Assembly: GCA_014885115.2 (NCBI GenBank)
Contig: WKLE02004506.1
Coordinates: 1 to 47,882 of the forward strand
DNA from: Asterionellopsis glacialis
Taxonomy: Eukaryota > Bacillariophyta > Plagiogrammaphyceae > Rhaphoneidales > Asterionellopsidaceae
Direction of reading: 5' to 3'
Length of the DNA: 47,882 nucleotides
Part shown: one piece after another, positions 31,188 through 41,790 of the stretch
How positions within the stretch are numbered: position 1 is the stretch's first letter
How the letters are laid out: every line of letters begins with the position of its first letter
Translations under genes and position numbers: made by a program
Notes under the pieces: generated by a model
What the model was told of the DNA's origin: nothing
The model's input: only the letters and a program-made list of their open reading frames with translations
Databases searched by the model: none

Positions 31188-32326
31188 ATGCTTCCTATTT
31201 TAAAAAAAAATGGCCATGACAATGTACAAAAGTCAGTTTTCATACATGTTGTCTCCTCCAAAAAGAAGAAAAACATCCTCCTCTCTATTTGTTGCAAACA
31301 AAACAACCATCTTGGTTCCTCATCCAATAATACAAGAGGAAGCAAGACTCCATTTGTCAAATCAAATTCTAGTAGTAGTAGCAAGACTATAGTAAGCAAC
31401 AATTTCACAAAGAAAGTGCTGGTTGCATCAAATCTAGAAAAAAAACAGGGACTAGAAACTCATGGTGTACACCTGAACAATGATTACAGAAAAAATCAAG
31501 AAAAAATTGATTTAGAAAAGAAAGATGATGAAGCATTGGAAGAGGCAATAAATATGATGTTATGAACATCATTCAGTGCTGCAAAAATATGTCAGCAAGT
31601 TTATCAAGAGCATACCAGTAACATTACTTTCACATATTGTGTGTCATGTTTACCCAACAAGCATCAGGACTGAAGGATGGGGTGCGTTAATGACAAACAA
31701 CTGCCTTGATCTTACTCTCAGACTGTTCTTTCCTTCATTACCATTTATCAAGTTAATCAAATTATGGAAAAAGACATTCTTAAGATACAGGCTATATTAG
31801 AAGATGTGGTGAAACAAAGAAACAAGTCCTTGAGAAAAAAATAGAATTCTTGATGTTGCAAACTTTGAAAAAGGATAAAAGAAAGAATAGTACAAGCACA
31901 ACTCACCATTACTAGCAGAGAACAAGTTCAAGAAATGAGACACATTCAGTGGACATGGTTGTATGATAACTGAAATCATTGGTTCACCAGTTTCAAAATT
32001 TTTGCCTTATATATGATTTTGCTAAAGAATATGATGAGTCAACACTTGAGGAAGAAAGAGGAGGTGAGATATACTTTCCTGAGCAGGGACCAAAGCAAAG
32101 AATAGTAAACATAAATAAGACCAGCAATTTGCTCTCTCTGGAAGTTTCAAATGGAAATAGAGGTGGTTGTCCTGTAGATACTATAATAGTGAGTGGTGTC
32201 ATGAGATGTGGCTCCTGTATAAAAAAGTCATCTGTCTCCAGCACACTCATCATGTGTGGGGCTCTAATGCAGCTAGAGAACTTACATTTCTGTCAAATGC
32301 TACTATGGAAGATAATTACAAAGTAA
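31188..32326 (+). pseudogene. Broken unknown frames in the transposon island
   Basis: Two open stretches on the plus strand, 31188-31565 (125 residues, Lys/Ser-rich, ending in a charged helix with EKIDLEKKDDEALEEAI) and 31979-32326 (115 residues), are separated by stops. A third short coiled frame begins near 31764 (MEKDILKIQAILEDVVKQ). None matches a known transposon protein that I recognise. They may be relics of a second element inserted opposite the gag-protease relic, or chance frames. Confidence 0.25.
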
Positions 32327-32383
32327 AAACAGATTGAATCAAAAATGAATTACCCTTTGCAAACATACAATTTGGTGGTAAGA

Positions 32384-33848
32384 TCAGATAATGATCTTTT
32401 TGTCAGTGAACTCTGGGAGTGTAAAATTTACCCTTGCTTTTTTCTTAGTGATAAAGTTACCACCCATGGTGAATGACTGAGTAGGTTTAGGGTTTTTATA
32501 CGTGCTGGCCTTCCCCCATTCAACAAAATTCTTCAGGATGATTGTCACTGTAGTACTGGTGTCAAGTAGGATCTGCAGAAAAATGAGCTTGACATCCCAG
32601 TTTATTATCTTCCCTACTACTTCAGTAGTGCAATGATTGGATTTAGGCTTTTTGGCTTTATGCTGACAGTAGGATATTGTGCAATTGTTCTACAATTGGA
32701 AAAGGTTTGAGTCAGTGTATGAGGTAGGCTTAAAGTAATTGCTGACATCATCACTAATAATTTTACATTTAAGTTTAGTATTATGTTGAGTAAAATACAA
32801 GCTTGGGTTGTTTTTGGATGACAAATCTGATTTGTGCTGTACTTTATGTTTCTTTTTCTTACTTTCTTTTGATAGTTGAAGCAAACTAATCATTGCATTC
32901 ACCTGTTCCTGTGTGTATGTCTTGGAATTATTGCAACTCTTCTTCTTTAATTTATCTGCCATACATTTGGAGGTGTCATGGTTGTTCATATGGCAATTGC
33001 TGCACCACTTACAGGTATCCTGGCTTTTTTATCATGCTTGTTGATGTTGCAATCAGAATTCTTTTTGGTTCATTCACACTTGCAATCTTCTTTGGGATTG
33101 GTAGGATTTTTGGCCTTACAGAGCGCATGGTCACTATTATTGTGCACTTCAAGTTTCTCAAAGTAATCCACAGTATCTACCCATGAGAGATCATGCAGAT
33201 CAAGATTGCTAGCCAATAGGGCAGATTGCCACTTAAGTGGTTTTGTTCTATCCAGGATATCCACAAGTTCTTCGTTGTCAAATTTTTGAATATTTTTACC
33301 ATTGTGTTCCATCAGAAAATATGGTAAATATTCATTCAACTGATGAAGCCTTGCAACAAACTCATGAAGCATGAACTTGCTGGTCATGGCAAGGTGGTAC
33401 CTTAGGTAGTTCTTCTGGTGCCTAGCCGTGTGCCTAGATGAGGAAAAATTCTCGCCTACATTATTAAGTACCAGTTCAAAGAGAGCTTCAGGATCTTTTC
33501 TCTGCCTTTCAAAAGTGTCAAGGCCATTGAAGTTTTGGATGAAGTTTTAGTCAAGGGTTAATCCCTCTCAACTTCAGCAAATTCAATGCTCCACTGGATC
33601 CACTCTTCAGCAGATCCATCCTCAAATTGTTTCACTATCTTCTCAATTGTCTTGGCATAGAAGGATTGATCAGTAGGATTGATGCAGACCTCAATGATCT
33701 TGTACACATCCTTGTTGTTGTCTTTCAACTTTGACCTCTCCTTTTTTGTTTTCACCAAGGGAATTGCAGGAGGATTCAGCAGAGTCTGCTGTTGCCTTTT
33801 CTCCTGAGCTTTCTTCTGGAACTCATTGGATGAGGAAGAAGTCTTCAT
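32384..33848 (-). pseudogene. Decayed LTR-retrotransposon gag-protease relic
   Basis: Minus strand; reading needs at least three frames. Gag part 1 (33848 down to 33558) ends in FEDGSAEEWIQWSIEFAEVERD and a premature stop. Part 2 (from about 33552 to 33070, another frame) contains NFNGLDTFERQ, VARLHQLNEYLPYF, DNEELVDILDRTKPLKWQ and DLSWVDTVDYFEKLE, the usual gag order of diatom retrotransposons. A shifted frame then gives a zinc knuckle C-X2-C-X4-H-X4-C (CSNCHMNNHDTSKC). In a further frame (about 32690 to 32384) lies a retropepsin-like part: LLDTSTTVTIILKNF, SFTMGGNFITKKKARVNFTLPEF. The active site reads Asp-Thr-Ser. About 40 residues between gag parts seem deleted; no reverse transcriptase or integrase is seen and no LTRs were found. 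Confidence 0.8.
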
Positions 33849-34284
33849 GTTTTGAAAGTTATTTATACTGCTAGTGTCAATGGCAGAACAACACAACTAT
33901 CAGACGAACAACACACAAAGGAAAAGAAAACTTTTATTTGGTGGTGTAAATTATGAGCTTAGTTTAATCTGGAGAGGATCAAGCAATTTAGTAAGAAGTA
34001 AAGACTCAGGAAAATATTAGTAAAAGGTAAATTGGATGCCTGCTTGTCAACACAATAACCATCCATCCTCAAGAGTGTCCTACAGGGAGTGTAGTTCAAT
34101 ATCTTCTGAAGTGAAAAATGGGTGACAATGACTACCGTAAACAGAAGGTAGGCTCTATGAATAAAAAGGATTTATTGGATAATTACAAGGACAAGATGGT
34201 GGAAGTAATTGTACTGGGAAGCAACCAACAGAACTTCCTGAACCAAAACTAGAGGAACCAAATGGGAAAAGGTTCAACCAATAA

Positions 34285-35233
34285 GACCTGTTGCCACAAA
34301 AAACGTACCCCTCATCCTACCAAGATTGAAATATCGGAACCCCATTTTGGACTGGACCACCACACCAAACCTCCTCCCACGTGTAGAAAAAAACACCTCT
34401 GAAGCCTCTGATTGTTGTTGGAACATCACAGAATGAAGATAAAACATATTCTTTTTTGCATTTATTGGATGGACAGCCAGGCTAAAGTGAAGTTGAATTT
34501 TGGAGAGCTTGCAAATAAAGCATTTTCATATGGAAGGATGGACTGAATTGAGCTCAAATTTTAGAAAGCTTGCATAAAAAGATGATAACCACCATACAAT
34601 GTCTGATTATGGTGTGAAAACAGACTAGACTGATCAAATCCACAAAAAAAAAACAGCAACCATGGTGCTGTCACAACAAGACGGATCCTTTCACACGAGA
34701 ACATGACAATAAACCTCTTCTTGGAACCATCAAGGGACACCAATTAATTCCCCGTATTCATATTGATTGTTGAGTGTGTGTTGATAATTTCCATATCTGG
34801 ATTAAGGAGGAGAAGTCTTCTTTTTTCGTAAAACCGACTTAGATGTCGATCAACTTGAGCTCTGGACGAGAACACAACAATAATACTATTATGCAATCGC
34901 ATCAATGACACCATTCGATTCCCCATCCGATTGTTCATATTTTGGTGGATTGTTGCTTGGTTTTGTTGTTGTTTAATGGGCATCTGTGGCAGACAGAAAA
35001 CGGAGGTGTTCATCATGGTGACATTGAAAACCGAGTGCAAAATACAGTAACATAACAACCAGCTGGAGTCAAGACCTCAGACCACCACCGTTCTGTTTGT
35101 CTTGTGACGTAGATTCTGTTTCTTGATGTTATTTGGCAGTTTTGAGGCTTGCAATATTTGAGCTATTTTGGGCTTTTTTGTATCTTGGCAGGAAATTGGG
35201 GTCTGAGGGGTACGTTTTTCGTTGCAACTGGTC
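34285..35233. repeat. Inverted repeat pair bracketing about 0.9 kb
   Basis: Arms 34285-34314 and 35204-35233 are inverted relative to each other with 27 of 30 bases matching; both contain the core AAAAACGTACCCCTCA. A second match (TCCTaCCAAGAT / TCCTgCCAAGAT) lies inside each arm. The layout fits terminal inverted repeats of a small DNA transposon, or two opposed copies of one short element. The enclosed minus frames 34744-35058 and 34561-34743 are the same frame interrupted by one stop; no transposase is recognised. Confidence 0.6.
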
Positions 35234-36128
35234 ATAAAAGTTCAATGCGTTCCTGGAGTTTTTGTCTTATAAATACGATAGTAGTATTGGAGTTTTATTC
35301 TCGTTGAATCAATACTAAATTCTTATCTAACTGGGATTGTTTAAGAGCGAGTGGACCAAATAGCGCAAATGAATTTTGGGTTTGGCGCGGTTTGGATTAC
35401 CAATTGGCGACGGTCTGCGCAATTTGATCAGGCCTGAATTTTAGGAGCCCTCCAGTCATTAGACTACTCGGAGTAGTAACTAGCGGCAGGTACGTACAAG
35501 TTTTTCAGTTGCTTATAATCGTATGCGAACCTGAATGTTCGTATATGTGCAAAAAATAAGTGGGACGAGAATATATTAAGATTGCCAGTACTTATAAGGC
35601 TAATAAAGTTGCATTTTATTTTTGAGGAGCTACATTTTATTGATATATATTATACTTTACCACGGCACATTCCGTGTTAATTATTCAAAAAACAATTTTT
35701 CAAAAAAATAGTTCTAATTGCATTACTATCTATTATTTGATGTCCCGACAAATAATTGATCCTGTACAATGACATGGACGTTTTCGGATATGGTGGCCAA
35801 AATTTTATGTCTTGTCTGCCAAAATTTCGTCGCTCCCAGGTATATTGTTGTGATAAATAATTTTCTTCGCAAAAAAAAATTGGTCACACTACAGTAATAC
35901 CACCAAAAATAGATTCTGTTTCATTTTTTTTGTCGGGCGGAATAATTATCATTACTCATTACGTGGTACCAGGTACGTTGTAACTCAGTTGCGTGGTGCC
36001 ATACATTTTCAAGCAAAAATACACATCCGTCTTAGAACATCCTATACAAAGTCCAAACTGAGTTCACAATAAAAGGCAACCAGACCAAGCAAACTGCATA
36101 GATTTAATTTTCCAGTTCATAAGCTAGA
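34681..36128. other. Intergenic region with TACCAGGTA site
   Basis: Holds the right inverted-repeat arm, then about 900 bases without genes, AT-rich from 35560 to 35960, ending in the promoter of the gene at 36129. CpG frequency returns to normal from about 34680. Confidence 0.4.
35967..35975. promoter_or_regulatory. TACCAGGTA site
   Basis: Exact copy of the recurring intergenic palindrome, 154 bases before the ATG at 36129. Confidence 0.4.
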
Positions 36129-38222
36129 ATGTTGTTGACTACAAAATCGTTGAGTGTTGAGAACGTAAAAATGGACACGATTAAATTTGGACGAAAGTTA
36201 CGTGGGAAAAGGGCAGTTTATTTAGAGGAAGAACCCGATCTCATTTCAGTGCCAAATGATGACGATGAGTTGGAATTAGTACATCTAGGTAGTGATGTTT
36301 CGACTTCGTTTGAACAGCATCAGCAAGAACAAACTGAGGGGGGAATCGCTACTCAGTACGTTGTACATGATAATTCGGTAGAGATTCGTATGAAGGATGA
36401 AGAAAAAGGAAATGAACGATCGCCACCAAGGAAGAACAAGAAGGCATGGAAGTTTCCGGAGATTAAATCACCTACGAAGGAAGAAACTCTGCGAGCTACT
36501 CCTTCAGAAAACTCTACTACTACTAAGCTTCATGCTTCCTCTCCGGTATCTGTTGATCAATTTCTTTGGGGTACTCCATCGTCACAGGACGATAATCAAG
36601 TCCAAAACAATGAAAATGGGGCAAATTTGCGGGCTTCGCATCCGGATCAGACAGTTTACAGTGATGATTTGTCTGACACCATTGCAAGTAATGTTCCTAG
36701 TGAAATTGCGATTTCTGCCTTATCAAAAAGTTTACCTGAACAAAATAATAGAGCTCAAGATTCAATTCAAGAGAAAGAACAAGAAAGCAAAGTGAATAGT
36801 ATGATGAAGACCACTTTGTCACTAGGTCATAAAGTCCGATCTGGCCTTTTCAAGAAAAAATCTAAGGGCGATCATATTTTCTCAAAGATTAGATCAATGC
36901 CTTCAAGAAGAACAGGATCATATCAGCAAACGTCGGAGCATACAAATAGTCCTAGTAGTACGCAGAATGGAGATCAAACTGGACACGGTATTAATTATTC
37001 TCCACCTCGTATCCCAATAAAATTTGGTTTTCGTAGTTGGTCATTAAAACAAAATCAAAAGACTCGTGAACTTGAAAGGGAAAGGTCGGGTTTTTCATTG
37101 TCAAGAAGACCACGGAAATTTTGTTCTTACACCGGCTACAGCAGCAATGCCGCCGAAAACATCAGCCAGAAAAAGAAAAACAAGTCTAGAAGACGTCAGA
37201 AGAAAATGAAGAACCTCATTTTGCAAGCTTTTGAAGAAACTTCATCAACTTCAATGCTCAACAAGGAAGGAGGAAAACAAGTTCTCGATGATTTAGATCT
37301 CTTTTTGATCTTGGCAGATGCAACTCAACTTTATCAGCAACAAGAAAGTTCGAATACTAAGACAGCGTCACCTGATCTACTACCTCTTCACCAGTCAATC
37401 GTTAAGTTGTGTATGAAGCATTTGCTTATTAGAAAACACATGCTCTCTGGAAAGAAAGTCGATGACAATGAAACCATCAACATTGACGTTACCACAAATT
37501 CCACTGCCTGTAATGCTTCTGATTTCAAATCAGTGGAGGAACGGTGGGAAACGGAAGTTCTTTCCGGAAAGAAAGTTAGTGATAATGAAACCACAAACAT
37601 TGAGATTGTCACAAAGCTCATTACCTCTACTGGCTCTGAAGTTAAACCGGCAACGGAACAAGCGGAGACGATAGACGAACTCAAAACGCCCCAAAAAAAT
37701 GCAAGGCCTGAAAATGTCGAGATTTTCAAACAAAACCTTAAAGACATTGATCAATTGCTTGGATCAGAGAAAAAGGGAAAGGATGAAGCCTCTCGTAGCA
37801 TTCATGATAATGAGGATACCTTTGGTGAAGAGAGTAGTCACAACGAGAACAATGATGAAGACGCTGAAGATCAGTTCACCAATGTCAGTGATGATGAATT
37901 TTCTATAAATTGTAGTGACAGTGAAACGGAGGATCTTCTGTGGGAGGAATTTGTCGATAAAGAAGTCGATCTTTATTTGGAGAAAAACATTGATCGGAAC
38001 TTGTTTGATGGTCTGACTGATCCACGCTTGCAAAGTTGTTTGCAAAAAACTGTCTTGTGCACAAATAATCCTCAGGATTTGCTCAGATTATGTAGTGATG
38101 CTAACTTTTACGACATGATATGCCTCAAAGATGAAGACAATTTCTTATGCAATGATGTGATATTTTTTGACGAAATGTGCAAAATGGATGCCGTGGACAA
38201 TGATGATGATAAGAAGATTTGA
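36129..38222 (+). CDS. Large unknown low-complexity protein
   Basis: Intronless, 697 residues from the ATG at 36129. It is polar and largely disordered. It has a basic N-terminal patch (KFGRKLRGKR), a Lys-rich stretch near 347-361 (KKKNKSRRRQKKMKN, possible nuclear signal), a short helical part (VLDDLDLFLILADATQLYQQQ, then SIVKLCMKHLLIRKHM) and a very acidic C-terminal third (NDEDAEDQFTNVSDDE, DSETEDLLWEEFVDKEVDLYLE). A segment of about 40 residues is duplicated: LSGKKVDDNETINIDV near 438 and LSGKKVSDNETTNIEIV near 478. The C-terminal 60 residues, with several Cys and Phe (LLRLCSDANFYDMICL), look folded. No domain is recognised. Confidence 0.75.
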   Translation: MLLTTKSLSVENVKMDTIKFGRKLRGKRAVYLEEEPDLISVPNDDDELELVHLGSDVSTSFEQHQQEQTEGGIATQYVVHDNSVEIRMKDEEKGNERSPPRKNKKAWKFPEIKSPTKEETLRATPSENSTTTKLHASSPVSVDQFLWGTPSSQDDNQVQNNENGANLRASHPDQTVYSDDLSDTIASNVPSEIAISALSKSLPEQNNRAQDSIQEKEQESKVNSMMKTTLSLGHKVRSGLFKKKSKGDHIFSKIRSMPSRRTGSYQQTSEHTNSPSSTQNGDQTGHGINYSPPRIPIKFGFRSWSLKQNQKTRELERERSGFSLSRRPRKFCSYTGYSSNAAENISQKKKNKSRRRQKKMKNLILQAFEETSSTSMLNKEGGKQVLDDLDLFLILADATQLYQQQESSNTKTASPDLLPLHQSIVKLCMKHLLIRKHMLSGKKVDDNETINIDVTTNSTACNASDFKSVEERWETEVLSGKKVSDNETTNIEIVTKLITSTGSEVKPATEQAETIDELKTPQKNARPENVEIFKQNLKDIDQLLGSEKKGKDEASRSIHDNEDTFGEESSHNENNDEDAEDQFTNVSDDEFSINCSDSETEDLLWEEFVDKEVDLYLEKNIDRNLFDGLTDPRLQSCLQKTVLCTNNPQDLLRLCSDANFYDMICLKDEDNFLCNDVIFFDEMCKMDAVDNDDDKKI

Positions 38223-38713
38223 TCTTTTGTATGTTCACCAATGAAGTTCAATGTGCGTAATTATTAAAAATGTTACTAAACATTCAATCCATGCTGTATG
38301 AGTGGCGATCAGCAAGGACCACACTGCTCCTTTAAGGAATTTATTTTATCTCTTCTTTCATATTTGAACGCCGACAAGTGCAAGTTGGATGGCTTGATGT
38401 CGATACTTCTATTTTTATATTGACACTTTAGGATGTTTCACCGCCAACAATTTTAAGTTGGATGGTTTGGTGTCGATCCTTTTATTTACATTTTTAACAT
38501 TTAGGACATCCAACTTAAATGATACTTATATTTCAATTCCAATTTATCTTTCTGAAATAATGACTTATATTCATTGAATGTGTTGGACATAACAAGTCTA
38601 TTGCTCTTGCAATATGACAGATACAATCAAGCGTAAATACAATGTATGACTCAGCATATTTCTATTGTGTGTTTGTCAACTCATTTTATTCTTGTCTTGT
38701 ACGGTTTCTTCCT
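38223..38713. other. Convergent 3' intergenic region
   Basis: Lies between converging genes. It contains the 73-bp tandem repeat and otherwise no gene. Confidence 0.4.
38369..38514. repeat. Tandem direct repeat, period 73 bp
   Basis: Two imperfect copies, 38369-38441 and 38442-38514, share CGCCnACAA, AAGTTGGATGG, TGTCGAT and TTTAGGA. The second copy is followed by ATCCAACTTA, the reverse complement of its own TAAGTTGGAT, so a hairpin could form. Confidence 0.7.
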
Positions 38714-40426
38714 CTAGAGCGATATCCCACTACGCACAGCTTCTGGCATAGTACGTAATAATTCAAATACTGTGTTGAGTTGTAAAATGTCGATATGCTT
38801 TTCTGCGTCTTTCATAACACGTTCTTTTGTGTTGGAGGGTAAGAATCTCCAACATGAGGATGACATGACTGTCCCGCTACTACTACCAGAACCACCATCA
38901 TTACCACAAATTGATTTGGATATATGTCGTTTAGCTCTCAACAATTTGGATTGTTCGCCCTGTTCTACGACTACAGCTGCTAACAAAAAACAAAAAAGTC
39001 CCGTGGGTATATCACGTGTACCTGACAATATGACGTATGGGCATGCCTTGACCAATGTTTGCACACCTGTTTCCCATGTTTTCCCAAATGCCAAGGCAAT
39101 GTTAATTGGTAGACGTCCTTGAGGATCAGGGCATTGTGCACCTTGAGGGTATACTTTCAACAGTAGTTCCATCATATCATCATTGTCAGGTATAATAGAT
39201 GACGACAACGACGGAGATGATGATGAACCTTCTTCTGCAGCAGTAACAGTACCATTATCACGCAGGTTGTTGTCATAATGTGACGTAACTACTGTACAAC
39301 TTGGACTAGTTGCTACAATATGAAGTGGCAGGTAACCGTATTCATCTCGTTCCATGGCTTGATCGGGATATAATGCAAGTGCTAATCGTGCAACTTCTTT
39401 AGGACAATTGACGGATGCTAAGGCATGTATAACTCTCCATTTATTTCGTTTTTGTATGACATTCGCGGAGGTGTCGCCGCCATCAATGTCTATACTACTG
39501 TTGCCACGCTCACGTTGACTTGGTAAGTCAAACATAGTAAAGTCTAAAGTATTCCAATGTGCTGCCATAAGCAGTAGCTCCATTTGACACCAAAATTGGG
39601 CAACTAAAACAATAGATTTGTTTTGTTGTTGCTTAGATTGTGATGCTGCATGGCTGTGGTTGACAATTTCATCGCTGATACTGTTGTTAGTCGGAACATC
39701 ATGAGGTTGTTGTTCTTGATATTGATTTATCCCAAAGTCGTCATCTATCCAAACAAGAGGCACATCATCATCATTCATTTGCGTTATCATGGATATTTGT
39801 CTTTCTTGTTCTGAGGACTGAAAAGTTGTAATTTTTTTACGTATCAATTCCAGCAGGTTATCACGGGAGCTATTGTAGGGAGACACAACGTATTGAATGG
39901 CTTCCTTCAAAATCTTAGCCTCATGATGTACACTTGAACGTTGCCATGAAAGTGGAAACAAATGCCTGACAAAAAATAAATCAATAATGGAATATCCAAA
40001 AAAGTCAGTCCGTGTATGTACGAAGCTATCCCTACTCGTAGTACTTTTTGTGACATTATGAATACAATGAGTATTATTGTAGTACATGTTTTTCTTTCGC
40101 TCTTTTTGTTGTTGCTCAGTTTTTAAATCTTGTTCCTTTCTTTCGAAAGTATTCCGATTTGGTTGTTTGTTTTGGAAAAGTAGTGCTGATGTTCTTTTTT
40201 CATACAGTGCTCTTGTTAAGACCCATCTCCACCAATCCATATTAGGTGTGCCATGACTAGCACAACAATGCAATGCTGTCCATCCTATTGAATTACTTTT
40301 CCACAACAATGGAGTTTTCAACGATGATGGCGACGAAAATGATGATAGAACTAACTCATGAACTTCATCAAAGTTCCCATCTCGAATGGCTTTATGCAAT
40401 TGTGCCACTTCAGATACACGGCTCAT
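38714..40426 (-). CDS. Ankyrin repeat protein
   Basis: Intronless, 570 residues from the ATG at 40426. It starts VAQLHKAIRDGNFDEVHELV, an ankyrin cap, and IGWTALHCCASHGTPNMDWWRWVL. After a Gln/Asn-rich insert come repeats RVIHALASVNCPKEVARLALALYPDQAMERDEYGYLPLHIVATS, MELLLKVYPQGAQCPDPQGRLPINIALAFGKTWETGVQTLVKACP. This Tyr-Pro-containing type (ALYPDQA, VYPQGA) is common in diatom ankyrin proteins. The C-terminal 90 residues are helical (ERVMKDAEKHIDILQLNTVFELLRTMPEAVRSGISL). Interaction partners are unknown. The insert of about 200 residues is low in complexity. Confidence 0.85.
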   Translation of the reverse strand: MSRVSEVAQLHKAIRDGNFDEVHELVLSSFSSPSSLKTPLLWKSNSIGWTALHCCASHGTPNMDWWRWVLTRALYEKRTSALLFQNKQPNRNTFERKEQDLKTEQQQKERKKNMYYNNTHCIHNVTKSTTSRDSFVHTRTDFFGYSIIDLFFVRHLFPLSWQRSSVHHEAKILKEAIQYVVSPYNSSRDNLLELIRKKITTFQSSEQERQISMITQMNDDDVPLVWIDDDFGINQYQEQQPHDVPTNNSISDEIVNHSHAASQSKQQQNKSIVLVAQFWCQMELLLMAAHWNTLDFTMFDLPSQRERGNSSIDIDGGDTSANVIQKRNKWRVIHALASVNCPKEVARLALALYPDQAMERDEYGYLPLHIVATSPSCTVVTSHYDNNLRDNGTVTAAEEGSSSSPSLSSSIIPDNDDMMELLLKVYPQGAQCPDPQGRLPINIALAFGKTWETGVQTLVKACPYVILSGTRDIPTGLFCFLLAAVVVEQGEQSKLLRAKRHISKSICGNDGGSGSSSGTVMSSSCWRFLPSNTKERVMKDAEKHIDILQLNTVFELLRTMPEAVRSGISL

Positions 40427-41790
40427 TTCTTATCTAGATTTTTCGTTATACACTACCGATAAACACAGTACGTATATATTCCTGGAGCAGGAACGAATCA
40501 GGTTGTGTTGCGTTGAGTTCGCTACTAATATTTATTTCGTTCTCCTTGTCAACACAACAACACATTGATGTCATTGGCATGTGTCGCGATGTACGTACTG
40601 TAGTGTAAAAAAAAGAGCAGAAAGATCTTTTTGTTCTTTCTACTTTTTGTTCCGGAGTTCGGTTGAAGACACCATCTGGCATCAGAGCAGAACTTTTTCA
40701 AAAAATAGAGAAATCAGCGGTCCAGAAGACACGACGTGTCAACCAATAAATTTTCGTAATATTGATTTATACCACAAAAATCCACCTAATAATTGAACCA
40801 CACGTTGATAAACTATTATGGTTCTAGTTTTGAAGACAAATATATCTAATGAAAACACTCCCCAGCGCTCGTAAGAGGTAAACGTAGGTCCTACTCATAG
40901 AGTGACCTGCAAAGGTCCTAAAAGTCTGCCGCCTGAGTCGAGAGGCTGTGCATCAAGTACTAAAGACACGGGAAAAACTATAACAGAACAAAATATTTTT
41001 GAAAAGTTTTTCATTTTCATGGGCATAATTCTTCTTAGTCTAGAGAGAGAAAATGCTTCTGACATACCATAGCATCATTGAGCGTTGAAATTACATTCTT
41101 TGCCTACATATAGGCAACAGTTCGCAAATTACCAAACTGATGGTGAGACTTCTTGTAGAGATGAGCAGATATATGAAAACCAATAAGCCATCAAATAATT
41201 AGATTAGATTGAGTAAATGATAGATTTCCTTACTTTTCTTCCGCCTAGTACGGAAAAGTTGGATTCATTTCGCATCGAGTAAAGCCAATTCAAATCTACA
41301 GGCTGAGGATATTGTAAAAAAATCCCTCTGTAATGATTGGTCTCTGAAATGAAACAAAGATATGTTCGTGCTCCAAACACTTCAAAAAAAGCGCGTTGCA
41401 CAAAAACAGACTAGGTGTTCTAAAAAAATATATTATACATCCAAGTTTTTTCAAAAAGCAAAATTGTTGTCTTTCTTCATCCTATTTTCATTTTCATCCA
41501 TTCCTCTTTACGTGTATTTTGTTCAAAAGTTTGAGTGCTTGAGTAGTGTTGTTTGTGTGTGTCATTTGTGTGCTTTTTATACAGGATGCTTCTGAATGCT
41601 TCTTTTTCGTTTAACGATGTCATCAGCAGTAATACTTGGGAGCGCTCTCAGCTGGCTAGTTTTTACATCGTTTTAAATATAAATAATAATTCCCTGCTTC
41701 GCTTTACTTCCGTCTTCATTTAAAAAATTCTCTGAAGTAGATCGATTTCATATATACTGTCCTAAACCCTACAGATCGTAGCTTTACTGT
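40427..41790. other. Intergenic, no gene seen
   Basis: About 1.36 kb between two minus-strand genes. Short frames (40446-40682, 40581-40796, 41204-41401, 41362-41595) carry no domains. It contains the promoter of the ankyrin gene and the 3' UTR of the next gene; near 40880-40960 it has TAGGTCCTAC-type short elements. Confidence 0.4.

Larger units (their letters stand above)
30932..34680. other. CpG-depleted island with decayed transposon
   Basis: By eye, CG dinucleotides occur only at 31685, 32501, 33124, 33273, 33427, 33453, 33905, 34136, 34304, 34335 and 34380 in this interval, whereas the flanking genes contain CG in most lines. TG and CA are common. The pattern fits long-term methylation and deamination of CpG in a silenced transposon. 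Confidence 0.75.

Noticed and set aside
30760..34700. LTRs of the gag-protease relic
   Set aside because: I compared the flanks by eye and found no long direct repeat; only short similarities such as TGGAYAATTAC.
34561..35058. Minus-strand frames between the inverted repeat arms, broken by one stop
   Set aside because: No transposase motif and no ATG at the frame opening; not enough for a gene call.
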